The notes under the pieces were generated by a model that saw nothing but the letters and a program-made list of their open reading frames with translations, searched no databases and had not been told where the DNA came from. A program made the translations under genes and the position numbers. DNA of 35,332 bases from an uncultured Shewanella sp. (GTDB lineage Bacteria > Pseudomonadota > Gammaproteobacteria > Enterobacterales > Shewanellaceae): positions 1 to 35,332 of the forward strand of contig NZ_CANLKR010000046.1 of NCBI RefSeq assembly GCF_947491715.1, given 5' to 3'. Position 1 is the first letter of the stretch, and each line of letters opens with the position of its first letter. Shown here one piece after another: positions 35,266-35,332 of the stretch.

Positions 35266-35328
35266 GTAGCGGAAATCTCGGGGGCTTGCCCCCGTGCTGG
35301 ATAGTGTAGACTGGACTTGTTCCAGTCT
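35266..35328. repeat. Two GTAG-led hairpins, REP-like element at the window edge
   Basis: GTAG at 35266-35269 precedes the hairpin CGGGGG-CTTG-CCCCCG (35279-35294). A second GTAG at 35306-35309 leads directly into AGACTGGA-CTTGT-TCCAGTCT (35308-35328). A GTAG tetranucleotide followed by a short GC-rich hairpin, in pairs, is the usual form of REP units moved by RAYT transposases. The GC-rich sequence differs sharply from the surrounding AT-rich DNA. The element may continue past the window. Confidence 0.6.
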
Positions 35329-35332
35329 GTAT

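Overview
The window reads as chromosomal DNA of a marine gammaproteobacterium, most likely Shewanella or a close relative. This is inferred from gene content and style: a cytochrome c-FTR1 fusion, a GlxA-type regulator, SbcDC, a rhizavidin-like avidin, an IS200/RAYT-type transposase and an AT-rich base composition. No rRNA, tRNA or CRISPR array was seen. Genes lie on both strands in short units, often separated by clear hairpin terminators.

Region 1 (1-4433) starts inside a non-ribosomal peptide synthetase. The end of a condensation domain, one adenylation domain, a carrier domain and a terminal thioesterase are visible. A two-gene minus-strand unit follows: a small PstS-like periplasmic protein and an outer-membrane porin. 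Region 2 (4978-7979) is a tight four-gene membrane glycosylation operon: an unknown anchored protein, a GtrB-type glycosyltransferase, a GtrA-type flippase and a PIG-V-like GT-C enzyme.

Region 3 (8182-10651) is the most unusual small-gene area. Two copies of a cassette, each a signal-peptide protein ending in a PPI-containing tail followed by a small secreted protein ending in a QSQHDFS motif, flank a reversed gene for an avidin-family protein. That protein keeps almost all biotin-contact residues and the loop cysteines of dimeric rhizavidin/shwanavidin. Region 4 (10694-16785) holds a RAYT-like transposase and sbcDC.

Region 5 (16855-18978) has a small membrane protein, then a probable type III secretion chaperone and its putative effector. 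A second protein with the same N-terminal block lies near the right edge (34267-35124), with no adjacent chaperone and no secretion apparatus in the window. Region 6 (19050-24851) holds a probable Fur-controlled cytochrome c-FTR1 iron permease, an HD-domain/P-loop kinase fusion, and a large secreted PI-PLC-like enzyme with a C-type-lectin-like segment in permuted order plus a jacalin-like domain.

Region 7 (25300-28097) holds a GlxA regulator, an HD hydrolase and an AlkC/AlkD-like HEAT protein. It is preceded by a decayed, internally deleted duplicate of the same locus. Region 8 (28394-34189) holds a flavin amine oxidase of L-amino-acid-oxidase type, a proton-pump-type P-type ATPase and a Gfo/Idh/MocA oxidoreductase. 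The right edge carries two GTAG-led hairpins resembling REP elements.
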